Assembly (NCBI RefSeq): GCF_900100955.1
Contig: NZ_FNCC01000008.1
Location: 415,572-479,571 of the forward strand
DNA from: Lentzea fradiae
Lineage (GTDB): Bacteria; Actinomycetota; Actinomycetes; Mycobacteriales; Pseudonocardiaceae
Reading direction: 5' to 3'
DNA: 64,000 bases
Both the position numbers and the translations under genes were made by a program. Below, piece after piece: positions 56,582 to 64,000 of the stretch. Under the pieces are notes generated by a model. The model saw only the letters and a list, made by a program, of their open reading frames with translations, did no database searches and was not told the origin of the DNA. Each line of letters starts with the position of its first letter. The stretch's first letter is position 1.

Positions 56582-58762
56582 ATGGCCGTCCTGACGCTGG
56601 TGGGTCACATCCCGGAAGACGGCGACCGGGCCGCGGTGCTCGCGTTGCTGGACAACACTTCCGTGCGCGACGGCGTGGTCTCGGGCGAGACCGACGAGGC
56701 CAACCTGGCCGAGCTGCGCAGGCTCGGGCTGGTCGTGCACTCCGCCGGAGTTCCAGGTACCGCACCGGAACCGCCGCTCGCACCACCGCCGCGTCATCCG
56801 GTCGCCGGATCGCTGGCGATGCCTGCCCTGACCGACAGGCCCAAGGCCGAGCAGCCGGACTACGGCGAAACCGTGGTCCTGCGCACGGTTCCCGTCCCTC
56901 CCGCGGACTGGGCCAGCCGGCTCGCCGATCTCGGCTCGACGGTGCTCGAACGGGTCGGCGACCAGCGGTACGTCGTCCTGCTGCCCACCGGTGGGACGGC
57001 AGCGGCCGCCGCGCTCGACTTCGTGGCCGAGGTCCGGCCTTATCGGCCGGGGGACACCGCGGATGCGAACAACGTCGTGCTGCCCGGCGGCCCGATGCCG
57101 GGCGCACGGCCGGTGAGCTACGAGGTCCTCGCCCACCGCGCGGCCGACCTGCCCGCCATCCGCGCCTGGCTGGCGGCGCGCGGCTGGCCGGAAGACGGTG
57201 CGGGACGGCGCAAAGTCCGGTTCCGGTGCCCGTTCGGCGACCCCGGTCTGCTGGAACTGGTCGATCGCCAGGACGTGGCCGCTGTCGACCTCCACGTGCC
57301 GCCTGCCCCGCTCAACGACCACGCGCAGCGCATCGCCGGCCTGCGTCCCGCCGTGCCGGAGCTTGCCGGGCTGACCGGGGCAGGTCAGCTCGTCGGCGTC
57401 GCGGACACCGGCGTGGACGAACGGCACCCGGACCTGAAGAACCGGCTGCGCACCGTCGTGGCACGCGGGAGACCGGGCGACGCCAGTGATCCACACGGAC
57501 ACGGCACCCACGTGGCCGCGACCATCGCCGGCGACGGGTCGGCGTCCGGTGGTGAGTTCCGCGGCGCGGCGCCGGGCGCGGGGGTGTTCTTCCAGTCTAT
57601 TTTGGACGGTCGAGGGCGGCTCGGCGGGCTGCCGGTCGACCTCAACGACCTGCTCGCCGAGGCCTACGACGCGGGCGTGCGGATCCACAACAACAGCTGG
57701 GGTGCGGACGCGGGCTCGGTGTACCGGATGAGCTCGCTGGAGGTCGACGAGTTCGTGCACGAGCACCCCGACCTGCTGGTGGTGATCGCGGCAGGCAACG
57801 ACGGGCGGTCGGTCGCGCCCCGGCACGTCCCGCGCGGGTTCGTGGACCTGTTCTCCGTCAACGCGCCCGCCACCGCGAAGAACGCGCTGACCGTCGGTGC
57901 GAGCCGCAGCAGCCGCGCCCTGCCGGACCTGACGTGGCGGCAGTGGCGGCCCGACGCGTTCCCCGACGCGCCCATCGGTGACGAGCGGCTGGGCGGTGAC
58001 GCGGAGGCGATGGCGGCGTTCAGCAGCCGCGGCCCCTGCCAGGAGCACGATCGGATCAAGCCGGACCTGGTGGCGCCGGGAACGTGCGTGGTGTCCGCCC
58101 GGTCCTCCGCGGCGCCCGACTCCACGTTCTGGCACGGCTGGGACGACAACTACGCGGTGCTGGGCGGCACGAGCACGGCGGCCCCGCTGGTGGCGGGTGC
58201 CGCCGCATTGCTGCGCGAGTGGTTCACCGGCCTCGGCCACGTCCCGAGCGCAGCACTGCTCAAGGCGACGCTGGTCAACGGCGCGTGCTGGTTGCGCGGC
58301 GCGGACGCGTGCGCCGACCACCCGCACGCGCCCAACCACCACCAGGGATTCGGTGCGCTGGACCTCACGCGCACGTTGCCCGCGTTCTTCACCGAAGGCC
58401 GGTCACTGCGCCGGCTCGGCCAGACCGCGCGCCTGACGTTGCGCGGCGTGCCGCCCGGTCCGTTGCGGGTGTGCCTCGCCTGGACCGATCCGCCCGGCCG
58501 CGGCATCCAGCACGCGCTGAGCCTCGCCGTGCGGCGGCCCGACGGCCAGCGGGTGCTCGGCAACGAACGCCGCCGCACCACCTACGCAACCGCAGACACG
58601 GCGAACAACGTGCAAGTCGTGCGGATCGACGACGCGGCACCCGGCGACTACGCGGTGGAGGTCACCGCGGTCTCCGAGCTGCTGTTCGGACCCCAGGACT
58701 TCGCCCTGGCCGTGACGTGCGGCCCGGTGGACGAGGCAGACGACCTGTGGAAGGCCGGATGA
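56582..58762 (+). CDS. Subtilisin-family (S8) serine protease, apparently cytosolic
   Basis: 726 residues. About 260 N-terminal residues show no signal peptide or transmembrane segment and contain two possible small alpha/beta folds. The S8 domain carries all catalytic residues: Asp in GVADTGVDERHPDL near 274, His in HGHGTHVAATIAG near 309, oxyanion Asn in VIAAGNDGRS, Ser in GGTSTAAPLVAGAAALL near 531. A C-terminal beta-domain (VCLAWTDPPG, QVVRIDDAAPGDYAVEV) follows, like the P/Ig-like domains of other subtilases. A subtilase without export signal between a TPR gene and an M48-like gene suggests an intracellular protease cascade. Its stop overlaps the next start. Confidence 0.93.
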   Translation: MAVLTLVGHIPEDGDRAAVLALLDNTSVRDGVVSGETDEANLAELRRLGLVVHSAGVPGTAPEPPLAPPPRHPVAGSLAMPALTDRPKAEQPDYGETVVLRTVPVPPADWASRLADLGSTVLERVGDQRYVVLLPTGGTAAAAALDFVAEVRPYRPGDTADANNVVLPGGPMPGARPVSYEVLAHRAADLPAIRAWLAARGWPEDGAGRRKVRFRCPFGDPGLLELVDRQDVAAVDLHVPPAPLNDHAQRIAGLRPAVPELAGLTGAGQLVGVADTGVDERHPDLKNRLRTVVARGRPGDASDPHGHGTHVAATIAGDGSASGGEFRGAAPGAGVFFQSILDGRGRLGGLPVDLNDLLAEAYDAGVRIHNNSWGADAGSVYRMSSLEVDEFVHEHPDLLVVIAAGNDGRSVAPRHVPRGFVDLFSVNAPATAKNALTVGASRSSRALPDLTWRQWRPDAFPDAPIGDERLGGDAEAMAAFSSRGPCQEHDRIKPDLVAPGTCVVSARSSAAPDSTFWHGWDDNYAVLGGTSTAAPLVAGAAALLREWFTGLGHVPSAALLKATLVNGACWLRGADACADHPHAPNHHQGFGALDLTRTLPAFFTEGRSLRRLGQTARLTLRGVPPGPLRVCLAWTDPPGRGIQHALSLAVRRPDGQRVLGNERRRTTYATADTANNVQVVRIDDAAPGDYAVEVTAVSELLFGPQDFALAVTCGPVDEADDLWKAG

Positions 58763-59823
58763 ACGACGCTCTGGTGCGCGAGTACCGGGAACTGCTGCGC
58801 TCGCACGGCGTGGAGCACCTGGTGGAGCGCAAGATGACGCCCGAGGAGTACGCCGACGTGGTGGAGTCGGTGCGGCGCCAGCTGGCGCAGGCGGCAGCCG
58901 ACTACGGCGAGAAGAACCTGCTGGGTGAGACCCCGCCGGACGACGTGCTGTCCGGTCGGCACGACCCGCACGCCAGACGGGCGGAGAAGATCGAGAGCGC
59001 GGTTCGCGGGCTCGGGCTGGACCTGCCGGGACCGGTGCACCTCGGCGAGTGGCCGCACCACTCGTTCAACGCGCAGGCACGCCGGATGCGCAACGGCACG
59101 CTGCTGCTGGTCAACGTCGGTGTGCCGATGCTGCTCACGGAGGTGGCGCTCGCTTTGAGCACCCGCGTCGTGATCGTGGACCCGGAGGGTGGCGGTGACT
59201 GGCCGCCGAGGCAGACGGAGACGCACGAGCGACGGGCCAAGCAGGCGACCGAGAACCTGGCCAACTCGCTGGCGGCCTACCTCCTGTACACCGACTCCCG
59301 GAAGGGCGGTCGGCAACAGCTCGACGGCACCGGCCGCGGCGCGATCGCCTTCATGGCAGCAGACGCCGCGCAGCTGTTCGCCGTGGCGCACGAGTACGGG
59401 CACTTCCTCGCCGGTCACCTGGACCAGCCGCGGCCGACCGGCTCGGAGTGGCTGCGCAAAAGCCACGAGCAGGAGTTCGAGGCGGACGAGATCGGGATGC
59501 TCCTGGCCCTGGAAGTCCAGAAGGCGGACGAGCAGATCGCCGGTGGGCCGTTCCTCCGCACGAACATCGCGGTGCTGGGCGCGTTCCTCTTCTTCGCCAT
59601 CGACCATCTGCTCACCCGCGTCCGCGACGAGGTACCGGAGCTGGGCGCGCACCGGATCGTCTCCGACCACCCGCGGTCGGACCTGCGTGCCGCCGCCCTG
59701 CGCAGGACGGTGGTTGAGCTGGAGGGGCCGGACGTCTTCCAGTTGGCGGACGCTTTCGTCCCGAACCTCGCGGCCCAGGAGGACCACGTGATCGCGAGCC
59801 TGCGCAGTCTGCTGCGGGGGTGA
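58759..59823 (+). CDS. M48-like zinc metalloprotease
   Basis: 354 residues, ATG overlapping the subtilase stop (ATGA). The zincin motif is FAVAHEYGHFLAGH near residue 211, with the third ligand in QEFEADEIG about 30 residues on; the EADxxG wording is that of M48-type peptidases. Unlike HtpX or Ste24 there are no clear transmembrane helices, so it looks soluble. N-terminal ~150 residues are helical and unassigned. Function with the preceding subtilase and TPR protein is unknown; processing of one protease by the other, or shared degradation of a target, are possibilities. Last gene of the operon. Confidence 0.88.
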   Translation: MNDALVREYRELLRSHGVEHLVERKMTPEEYADVVESVRRQLAQAAADYGEKNLLGETPPDDVLSGRHDPHARRAEKIESAVRGLGLDLPGPVHLGEWPHHSFNAQARRMRNGTLLLVNVGVPMLLTEVALALSTRVVIVDPEGGGDWPPRQTETHERRAKQATENLANSLAAYLLYTDSRKGGRQQLDGTGRGAIAFMAADAAQLFAVAHEYGHFLAGHLDQPRPTGSEWLRKSHEQEFEADEIGMLLALEVQKADEQIAGGPFLRTNIAVLGAFLFFAIDHLLTRVRDEVPELGAHRIVSDHPRSDLRAAALRRTVVELEGPDVFQLADAFVPNLAAQEDHVIASLRSLLRG

Positions 59824-59871
59824 GGCCGGCAGGAGTGGACCGCGCAGTCCATCCGGGCTGTCCATCCGGCC

Positions 59872-60230
59872 GTGATCAAGCAAGGCAGCCTGACGCATGT
59901 GAGCAGACCGGAGAACGGCCAGCCGGGGCGGACGCTGACGCCACGCGGCGCCGCTACCCGCGCGCGCATCGTCGAGGCCGCCGACTTGATGTATGTGAAG
60001 GGCGACGACGCTGGACGACGCCCGCGCCGCGAGCAACACGGGCAAGTCGCAGCTCTACAACCACTTCCAGGACAAGGAAGAGCTGGTTCGCGCTGTGGTC
60101 GCAGTGCGCTCCGCACTCGTCCTCGAACGGGAACGCGGCTACCTCCAGCGGCTGAAGTCGTTCCGCGGTGGTCGGTCGCACGCTCATCGGCAAGAGAGCG
60201 CGGAGCTTTGCCCCACCGGCTGCACCTCTC
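59872..60230 (+). pseudogene. Broken TetR-family regulator
   Basis: The first part reads TLTPRGAATRARIVEAADLM followed by YVKG; the frame then shifts at about position 60001 and continues as ATTLDDARAASNTGKSQLYN, HFQDKEELVRAVVAVRS, LERERGYLQRLKSF. Together these are the N-terminal DNA-binding domain of a TetR regulator with a small deletion, and the ligand-binding part is missing. Not expected to make a working protein. Confidence 0.75.
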
Positions 60231-60287
60231 GACGCTGTTCGCGCCGAGCTGCGCCTCAGGAACCGCACCGGGTGCCTGCCGTAGGCA

Positions 60288-60770
60288 TCAGGTCCCGGTG
60301 GCGACAAGCACGAGGGCACGGTCGGCCGGCACGAGGTATGCCTTGGCGAACCATTTGTCGGCGCTGAAAGCCTGGTCGAGTCGATCGCTGGTGAGGAAGC
60401 TGCCGTCGGGCAGCTCACCGCGCAGGCCATCGACGACGTCCGGCGTCTTGCCTGCGGACTCGGGGCTGTACGCGGACCTCAGCTCGTCGATCTTGCTCTC
60501 CGGAAGCGTGATCACGGCGTCGATCCAGTAGGTCGACGGGCCTGGTGCGCGGTCGGAGCCGAGGGTGCCCGACATCCAGCGGGCCTGCTCCGGAGTGCCC
60601 AGTGCCGCGAACCGCTTGGTGAGCGGCTCGAGGTCGGTTCGCAGCTCGCCGGTGCCGGACTTGCCGGCGACGTCGGTGGTGCGCACGTTCGTTCCTCCGT
60701 TCCACAACGACTGACAGCCCGCGGTCAGCACCGCGCACAGCAGCACGGCGGTCAACCTGGTGAACCTCAC
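60288..60770 (-). CDS. Lipoprotein, possible immunity partner
   Basis: 160 residues with a bacterial lipoprotein signal: RFTRLTAVLLCAVLTAGC, lipobox LTAG-C at residues 16-19. The mature part is polar and not recognised (ELRTDLEPLTKRFAALGTP, YWIDAVITLPESKIDELRSA). Start ATG overlaps the stop of the large WXG-linked gene. A surface-anchored small protein translated directly after a presumed type VII substrate fits the pattern of an immunity protein acting outside the membrane, but a secretion-assisting lipoprotein is equally possible from sequence alone. Confidence 0.8.
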   Translation of the reverse strand: MRFTRLTAVLLCAVLTAGCQSLWNGGTNVRTTDVAGKSGTGELRTDLEPLTKRFAALGTPEQARWMSGTLGSDRAPGPSTYWIDAVITLPESKIDELRSAYSPESAGKTPDVVDGLRGELPDGSFLTSDRLDQAFSADKWFAKAYLVPADRALVLVATGT

Positions 60771-62047
60771 CGGTGCTCCCTGGGGTTGTCCGGGGTCGGT
60801 CCCCGGTCGCGGCCCGATCCGCGTGGCTCACGATCCTCGCCCGGCTCCCCGGTCGGCCCAGCGGGTGGGGGGCCGACCTCCCAGGTGACGGTCCTGGTGA
60901 TCGTGCCGTGCGTGTCGAACGGCTTGGCCCAGCCGATCTCGGTGAAGCGGCCGTTCTCGTCGTCGCCGGCGCCGGTGGCGATGTCGGCCTGGCCGCGGTT
61001 GAAGTTGTACCGGTCCTCGGCCTTGACGGTGATCTCCATGGTGACCTTGTTGCCCTCGACCCGGACGTTGGAATGGCTCCACACCTGGTAGCCGCCGACC
61101 GCTTTCTGCCAGTTCTCCGTGGTCGGATAGGGCTGGGCGACCGAGGCATGTCCTGTCATCGGGAAGTTGGTGTTGCCGCTGCGGATGAGCTCCGCGGCCG
61201 CGGCGGCGGCGCGGGTGATCTCGGAGTCGACGCCCTGGCGGATGCCCGAGTCGTCGCGGTACGCCTTCTCGTAGTCGAACTCCTTGGGCTCACCGGTGTT
61301 CTTCCAGTAGTGCTCGTACATCTCGGTGCCGTCGGGCATCATGCCGAGCGCTTGGGCACCGCGGAGCTTGGTGAGCCACTTCGCCTTGTCCAGGTGGTCA
61401 CCAGTCGTGGACTCCTTGGAGTCGTAGACGAAGTCCTCGTCGAACTTGATGTCCGGGCGGTCGGGTGGGCCGATCCGGTAGTGGCCGTCCTGCGTCTTGT
61501 TGCTGACGTCCGCCTCGGCGAGGCTCGTCGCGCCGCCGTCGGAGATCTGCGCTTGCTCCGCTTTGGTGAGCGCGCTGTTGAGCACCGCGTCGACCTCGTG
61601 GGCCGCCCGTAGGATCCGGCCGACGGCCTCGGCGATCTCTGCACGGAGACGGGCTCGCTGGTGCAGGCTCTCCGGCGTGTCCTGCGCCTCCGGCGGACGT
61701 TCGTCGATGACGTCGCCCTGAGCGCTGATGGTGAACTGGTTGGACGCCGCGGCGGAGTCGGTGTTCTCGACCTCGTGGCGGAGCGCGGTGAGGGCGTCGG
61801 CCGAGTTGTGCAGGGTCCGCAGCACGGTGCCGGCTTCGGCGACTACGTGTTCCGCGCGGTCGACGAGGGCGGCGAGCTTGGTCTGTGCGGCCGTCGCCGC
61901 GTTGCCGTGCCAGTAGACGGGGCCGAACGCGAGGTTGAGCTCGTCCTGCAGGCCGATGATCTTGTGTTTGCGCGCCTTGACGGTGGCGGCCGCGCTCTCG
62001 ATCGCGCCCGAGTTCCAGGTGCGCACGTCGTGGTAGGTGAAGGTCAT
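60767..62047 (-). CDS. Predicted type VII secretion substrate with C-terminal domain of unknown function
   Basis: 426 residues; ATG overlaps the stop of the WXG100-like gene. Residues 1-~170 form long helices with the T7SS substrate style (TFTYHDVRTWNSGAIESAAA, ALVDRAEHVVAEAG, LHQRARLRAEIAEAVGR) and YWHGNAA in the hairpin position. The C-terminal ~220 residues are a separate domain containing GHYRIGPPDRPDIKFDEDFV, KWLTKLRGAQALGMMPDG, EMYEHYWKNTGEP and YNFNRGQADIATGAGDDENG, followed by a Pro/Arg tail. I do not recognise its activity. Layout is that of LXG/WXG polymorphic effectors with a toxin-like module, and the next gene encodes a lipoprotein that could be its immunity factor (inference). 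Confidence 0.75.
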   Translation of the reverse strand: MTFTYHDVRTWNSGAIESAAATVKARKHKIIGLQDELNLAFGPVYWHGNAATAAQTKLAALVDRAEHVVAEAGTVLRTLHNSADALTALRHEVENTDSAAASNQFTISAQGDVIDERPPEAQDTPESLHQRARLRAEIAEAVGRILRAAHEVDAVLNSALTKAEQAQISDGGATSLAEADVSNKTQDGHYRIGPPDRPDIKFDEDFVYDSKESTTGDHLDKAKWLTKLRGAQALGMMPDGTEMYEHYWKNTGEPKEFDYEKAYRDDSGIRQGVDSEITRAAAAAAELIRSGNTNFPMTGHASVAQPYPTTENWQKAVGGYQVWSHSNVRVEGNKVTMEITVKAEDRYNFNRGQADIATGAGDDENGRFTEIGWAKPFDTHGTITRTVTWEVGPPPAGPTGEPGEDREPRGSGRDRGPTPDNPREHR

Positions 62048-62355
62048 TTGAACAACCAGCCCAGGATCGAGAGGTCGTCCTCCGCGGCGTTCTCGTCCTT
62101 CTCGTAGCGGTCCGCAGCGGCGCGGACGTCGGCGGCGAAGTTCGTGATCTCGCCGGCCCACGCGGCGAGCCTCGCGTCCCAGGCTTTGGCCAGGTTGGGC
62201 GCGGTGGCCGCGGACAGCGAGCCTCGCATGCCCGCCGGGATCTCGGCCGGCCCCTCGCCCAGCCTGACCTGCTTCGCCTGTTCGCCGGCGCTGACCGCAG
62301 ACTCCGCGGCCTTGCGCAGCGCGGCGATGTCTACCTCGTATCCACCCACGTCCAC
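62044..62355 (-). CDS. WXG100/ESX-like small helical protein
   Basis: 103 residues, mostly two amphipathic helices (VDIAALRKAAESAVSAGEQA and WAGEITNFAADVRAAADRYEK) with Trp/Ala at the turn (AKAWDARLAAWAGE) and an acidic tail. Size and helical hairpin fit the ESX secretion-associated family of actinobacteria. A GTG or ATG start behind GGAGTGG. Heads the operon with the large substrate-like protein, with which it may be co-secreted as a heterodimer; the T7SS machinery itself is not in the window. Confidence 0.75.
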   Translation of the reverse strand: MDVGGYEVDIAALRKAAESAVSAGEQAKQVRLGEGPAEIPAGMRGSLSAATAPNLAKAWDARLAAWAGEITNFAADVRAAADRYEKDENAAEDDLSILGWLFK

Positions 62356-62795
62356 TCCTCCGATCGCACCATAGCGTTTGCCGTCAAACAGCGCAGCGGA
62401 ATGGCGAACTATCCATGTGGGTCTGATCTGTTTCGCGCCGCGCCGTACACGTCCGTTCAGGGCCGTTGACCTGCGGTTTGACGCAGTTGACCGCAGTTCA
62501 GGTCGACCCGAGGACTCTTTCTGTGTGAACTATGGCACCGATACCGCTCTGACCTGCAGAAACATGACTCTTGCAGGTTGGTGCGGGTTCGTTCAGGTCC
62601 ATTGAGGACCGTTGAGGTATGTTCAACATAAGGAGTTGCTCCCAGCCTGCTCCCACGCCGTGCTCCCAAGGCCCTTGGGGTTGTTTCGCATGAGGTCGGT
62701 GTGCGCCCTCGGCGCATGCCAGACGATGGGCAGGCGAAGTGTCTGAGTTCCGCGCCGTTTGAGACTTTCGCCGAGCGAAAAGAGCTGGGGTTCGG
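62356..62795. other. Non-coding patch rich in short repeats
   Basis: No supported gene. GTTCAGG occurs at least twice (near 62455 and 62590) together with AGTTCAGGTCG near 62498, GTTGACC twice and GTTGAGG. Two short palindromes are present: TATGTTCAACATA (62618-62630) and CCCAAGGCCCTTGGG (62665-62679). The patch lies upstream of the WXG100-like gene and downstream of phosphoesterase copy 2. It may be a promoter/operator region or the scar of an integrating element; no integrase gene is here. Confidence 0.45.
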
Positions 62796-63611
62796 CTAGG
62801 ACTGGGTGGGCGCGGCGGTGAGCAGTTCGGCGGTCTGGAGAGTCAAGGGTTTCCATTGTGTGGCGCCGGTGCGGCCGTGGCAGGGATCGACGCCGATGAA
62901 CACGCGCCCGTTGACGCGAACCCGTACGTGGCGCGCCTGCCAGTCGACTTCGGCGCGTTGGCGGATCCGGCCCGTGCATCGCCAGCTCTGGTCGGGGTAG
63001 TGCACCAGCGTTGAGTGTCCGTGGATCTGCGAGAAGGGCACTATGCCGTTGTAGGTCATCCACGGTTCGTGGAGCGCGGCGCCGGATTCTGCCCACAGTG
63101 GACCGGCTTGGTCGTCACGGGCGTGGTGACCGGTGTTCCAGATCAGCTCCGGTCGCTCGTTGAGTAGCGCCGCGGCGAGCGTCGCCGATCGAGGCTCGCC
63201 CAATGCCCGCCAGTTGGTCAGGGTCAGGCCGGCGTGCGTGATCAGCGATTCCTCACCGTCCGGCATGCGTACGGCTGCGGCTACCCGCATGCGGCCGTCG
63301 GTCCACCATTCCCGCAGCCGTCGCACGTCGGCGCCGGTGATCGGATCGGGCCAGAACGGGGAGCCGCCCGGCAGGTGCTGTGCTTCGTGATTACCGGTCA
63401 GCTGAATCCACTGCTGAGGGTGTTCCGCCAGTAGGCGCGCCACGATGTCGAGCACCCCGGTGCTGTCCGGACCGCGGTCGACGAGGTCTCCGACCTGGAT
63501 CACGATCAGGTCGGGAGGCAGTCGTTCTCCGTTGACGCCCAACAGGTTCAGCGCCCACCGCAACTGCTCTGCGTGGCCGCCCACGTCTCCGATGATGGCC
63601 AGCCTGCCCAC
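62796..63611 (-). CDS. Calcineurin-like metallophosphoesterase (copy 2)
   Basis: 271 residues, start MGRLAIIGDVGGHAEQL. The same dimetal motifs as copy 1 (GDVGGH, GDLVDRGPDS, TGNHEAQ, ITHAG, SQIHGHST) and the same rare C-terminal block (GRVFIGVDPCHGRTG). Identity to copy 1 is high through most of the length; copy 2 has a few extra residues after the first helix. Same strand as copy 1. Substrate not predictable beyond phosphoesters. Confidence 0.92.
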   Translation of the reverse strand: MGRLAIIGDVGGHAEQLRWALNLLGVNGERLPPDLIVIQVGDLVDRGPDSTGVLDIVARLLAEHPQQWIQLTGNHEAQHLPGGSPFWPDPITGADVRRLREWWTDGRMRVAAAVRMPDGEESLITHAGLTLTNWRALGEPRSATLAAALLNERPELIWNTGHHARDDQAGPLWAESGAALHEPWMTYNGIVPFSQIHGHSTLVHYPDQSWRCTGRIRQRAEVDWQARHVRVRVNGRVFIGVDPCHGRTGATQWKPLTLQTAELLTAAPTQS

Positions 63612-63721
63612 AGTCGCCCCCAGAGTCGTCCGCTCTCACAAACACTAGATGATTGATTCCGTTTGGCTCTTGAGCTGAAGGCGGTCCTGAGACGCAGGAG
63701 GAGGGTGTCAAGATCAGGTTT

Positions 63722-64000
63722 GTGACGACCGATCTGGACACCCTCCTGACTGCACTTTACGTGTTCTGCGATGACCACCTGACACCACCCGAACGCAGAC
63801 GTCCCGGCCGGCGCAAGAAGCTCTCCGACGCGGAGTTGCTGTGCCTGGCCGTGGCCCAGGTACTGCTCGGCTTCCCGTCGCAGCACCACTGGCTGCGTTT
63901 CGCCTACGGCAGGCTCGGGCACCTGTTCCCGTACCTGCCGCACCAGCCCGGCTACCACAAACGCCTGACCGCGGCGACACCGCTGATCCTGCGCGCGATC
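63722..64000 (+). CDS. IS982-like transposase, N-terminal part (cut by window edge)
   Basis: 93 codons from a GTG, open to the last base. Reads TTDLDTLLTALYVFCDDHLT, then KKLSDAELLCLAVAQVLLGF and HLFPYLPHQPGYHKRLTAAT, the N-terminal wording I associate with actinomycete IS982-type (DDE) transposases. The catalytic part would lie beyond the window, so intactness cannot be judged. It is the only mobile-element gene seen in the window. Confidence 0.75.
   Translation, partial: MTTDLDTLLTALYVFCDDHLTPPERRRPGRRKKLSDAELLCLAVAQVLLGFPSQHHWLRFAYGRLGHLFPYLPHQPGYHKRLTAATPLILRAI

Noticed and set aside
55445..58342. 965-codon minus-strand frame opposite the TPR and subtilase genes
   Set aside because: Covers two well-supported plus-strand genes and has shadow-like composition.
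62378..62605. 75-codon plus-strand ORF in the repeat-rich patch
   Set aside because: Codon style is unlike neighbouring genes, no ribosome-binding site and it runs through the short repeats.

Overview
The window is high-GC DNA with strong G/C third-position bias, frequent GTG starts, 4-base stop/start overlaps, exact CebR-type operators, a type VII secretion (WXG100-like) locus and large NRPS/terpenoid genes. Together these point to a filamentous actinomycete, probably of the Pseudonocardiales (inference; no rRNA or other marker gene is present).

Positions 1-31.2 kb, all on the plus strand, look like one lipopeptide cluster. SbnB/SbnA-type genes make 2,3-diaminopropionate (Dap). They lead by overlap into a 4,004-residue NRPS (C-A-T-C-deltaA-T-C-A-T-C-A-T-TE), a type II thioesterase, a separate A-T protein with a near-canonical threonine code, an SDR, an MbtH protein and a discrete type II PKS set (ACP, KS, KS-like chain-length factor, two hotdog dehydratases, ketoreductase, DsbA-fold isomerase). 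That set would build an unsaturated acyl starter for the first condensation domain. Two LAL-type ATPase regulators, one without a DNA-binding domain, a PAS-LuxR regulator, a flippase-like membrane protein and an APH-fold kinase follow.

Positions 31.2-43.7 kb hold two divergent operons around a roughly 430-base promoter region. The minus-strand operon runs radical SAM/SPASM, carrier protein, ATP-grasp, Gfo/Idh/MocA dehydrogenase, GT-B-like protein, LLM flavoprotein; it reads like a carrier-tethered amino-acid pathway similar in logic to butirosin side-chain assembly. The plus-strand operon opens with a free-standing condensation domain and continues with a class I terpene synthase, a class II (DxDD) cyclase, a GGPP synthase and a P450. 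I infer an aminoacylated or peptidyl diterpenoid, either as its own cluster or joined to the lipopeptide.

Positions 43.7-54.1 kb are a genome-typical stretch: a secreted M15-like peptidase, a one-pass receptor-like substrate-binding protein preceded by a Cys-rich short ORF, a LAL regulator remnant, two secreted cellulases (GH5-CBM2 and GH12), each with a perfect CebR box, a DUF3291 gene, a Cys-rich HTH regulator, gene debris and a GH2 remnant.

Positions 54.1-64 kb look accessory. Two related calcineurin-like phosphoesterases bracket a leaderless operon (unknown protein, zinc-ribbon TPR protein, cytosolic-looking subtilase, M48-like metalloprotease), a broken TetR gene and a WXG100-like / large substrate / lipoprotein operon that resembles a type VII effector-immunity set. 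A short-repeat-rich non-coding patch and the 5' part of an IS982-like transposase gene lie at the right end.
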